Positions 14,519 to 14,746 of a DNA stretch of 14,746 bases are shown here, piece after piece. The stretch is taken from assembly GCA_964631275.1 (NCBI GenBank), contig CAZVWQ010000030.1:1-14746 (forward strand), written 5' to 3'. Under the pieces are notes generated by a model, which saw only the letters and a list, made by a program, of their open reading frames with translations, did no database searches and was not told the origin of the DNA. Made by a program: the position numbers and the translations under genes. The first letter of the stretch is position 1. The number at the start of each line of letters is the position of its first letter. The DNA is from CAZVWQ01 sp964631275. Its GTDB lineage: Bacteria > Patescibacteriota > JACMRA01.

Positions 14519-14746
14519 TCAAGATCGATCAGCGCGCACCCCAGCGTGGCGCGCCCACACCTGCAGCTGGACGAGATTCCAGAGCGGGTACAGGTGGTAG
14601 CCGCCGTTGCAATGTTCTTCATGCATCGCACGCGCTGCATCCCAGTCAATGAACGAAGAGAGACCGTCATAGTATCCGTCAGAGAGAATGACTGCGACGG
14701 TTTTTCTGATCACGCTGTCACGAAGCCACTTTGCTCCCGGTGACTC
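14519..14746 (-). CDS. Asparagine-synthase-like protein, C-terminal end only (5' part off window)
   Basis: Only 75 residues are visible, from the window edge to the TGA at 14519-14521. The order is a W-L-R near the edge, a VILSDG segment, a YDGLSSFID stretch, then HEEHCNGGYHLYPLWNLVQL and VWAR. This resembles the last part of AsnB-type synthetase domains, where a helix ends in a G..-x-LW-x-L pattern near the C-terminus. If right, the cluster has two AsnB-like amidotransferases, each followed by glycan genes. No catalytic motif is visible, so the assignment rests on the C-terminal pattern alone. Confidence 0.6.
   Translation of the reverse strand, partial: ESPGAKWLRDSVIRKTVAVILSDGYYDGLSSFIDWDAARAMHEEHCNGGYHLYPLWNLVQLQVWARHAGVRADRS

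Noticed and set aside
14512..14670. N-terminal extension of the GtrA-like protein
   Set aside because: GtrA proteins begin shortly before the first helix; the extension overlaps the upstream AsnB-like C-terminus in another frame.
1..14746. Search for CRISPR arrays, tRNA genes, insertion sequences and long repeats
   Set aside because: No regularly spaced direct repeats, cloverleaf-like segments, transposase motifs or terminal inverted repeats were seen by eye; nearly all bases are in coding genes.

Overview
The window is a compact gene cluster for building, decorating and exporting a surface glycan. Its distinctive feature is a sulfation module: a bifunctional ATP sulfurylase / APS kinase (PAPS synthesis) and two different PAPS-type sulfotransferases. 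GC content is high, there is almost no intergenic space, TGA is used as a stop, and most starts lack a Shine-Dalgarno sequence. The flippase has a basic N-terminal leader followed by a KGTSW membrane entry. From memory this resembles flippases of Candidate Phyla Radiation (Patescibacteria/Parcubacteria-like) genomes, and I take that as the most likely source. This is inference from style and not a taxonomic proof.

Layout. Left part (1-2375, minus strand): ST1 sulfotransferase followed by Sat-CysC, which runs off the left edge. Centre-left (2442-3722, plus strand): a Wzx-like flippase, divergent from ST1 over a roughly 66-base region holding candidate back-to-back promoters. Its 3' end overlaps the convergent methyltransferase by 51 bases. 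Right part (3672-14746, minus strand): one long, tightly packed putative operon read from right to left. In order it encodes an asparagine-synthase-like C-terminus (cut by the right edge), a GtrA-like membrane protein, a GtrB/DPM-like GT2, a complete AsnB-type amidotransferase, two class I methyltransferases, a large polytopic GT-C-like membrane protein, a GT4, sulfotransferase ST2, another SAM-methyltransferase-like protein, a second GT4 and a final methyltransferase. Junctions are 1-19 base gaps or 4-13 base overlaps.

How the genes may work together (inference). GT4 enzymes would extend a lipid-linked oligosaccharide in the cytoplasm. AsnB-like enzymes may amidate carboxylated sugars, methyltransferases may cap or O-methylate, and sulfotransferases would add sulfate from PAPS made by Sat-CysC. 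The Wzx-like protein would flip the product. GtrA/GtrB and the GT-C-like protein could add or polymerise sugars outside the membrane. Acceptor sugars cannot be read from sequence. No sulfate transporter, cysH-type reductase or recognisable Wzy is visible, although both window ends cut genes.

No stretch over 300 bases is free of genes. The longest non-coding spaces are about 66 bases (2376-2441) and 43 bases (1397-1439). I saw no tRNA, rRNA, CRISPR array, insertion sequence or rho-independent terminator.
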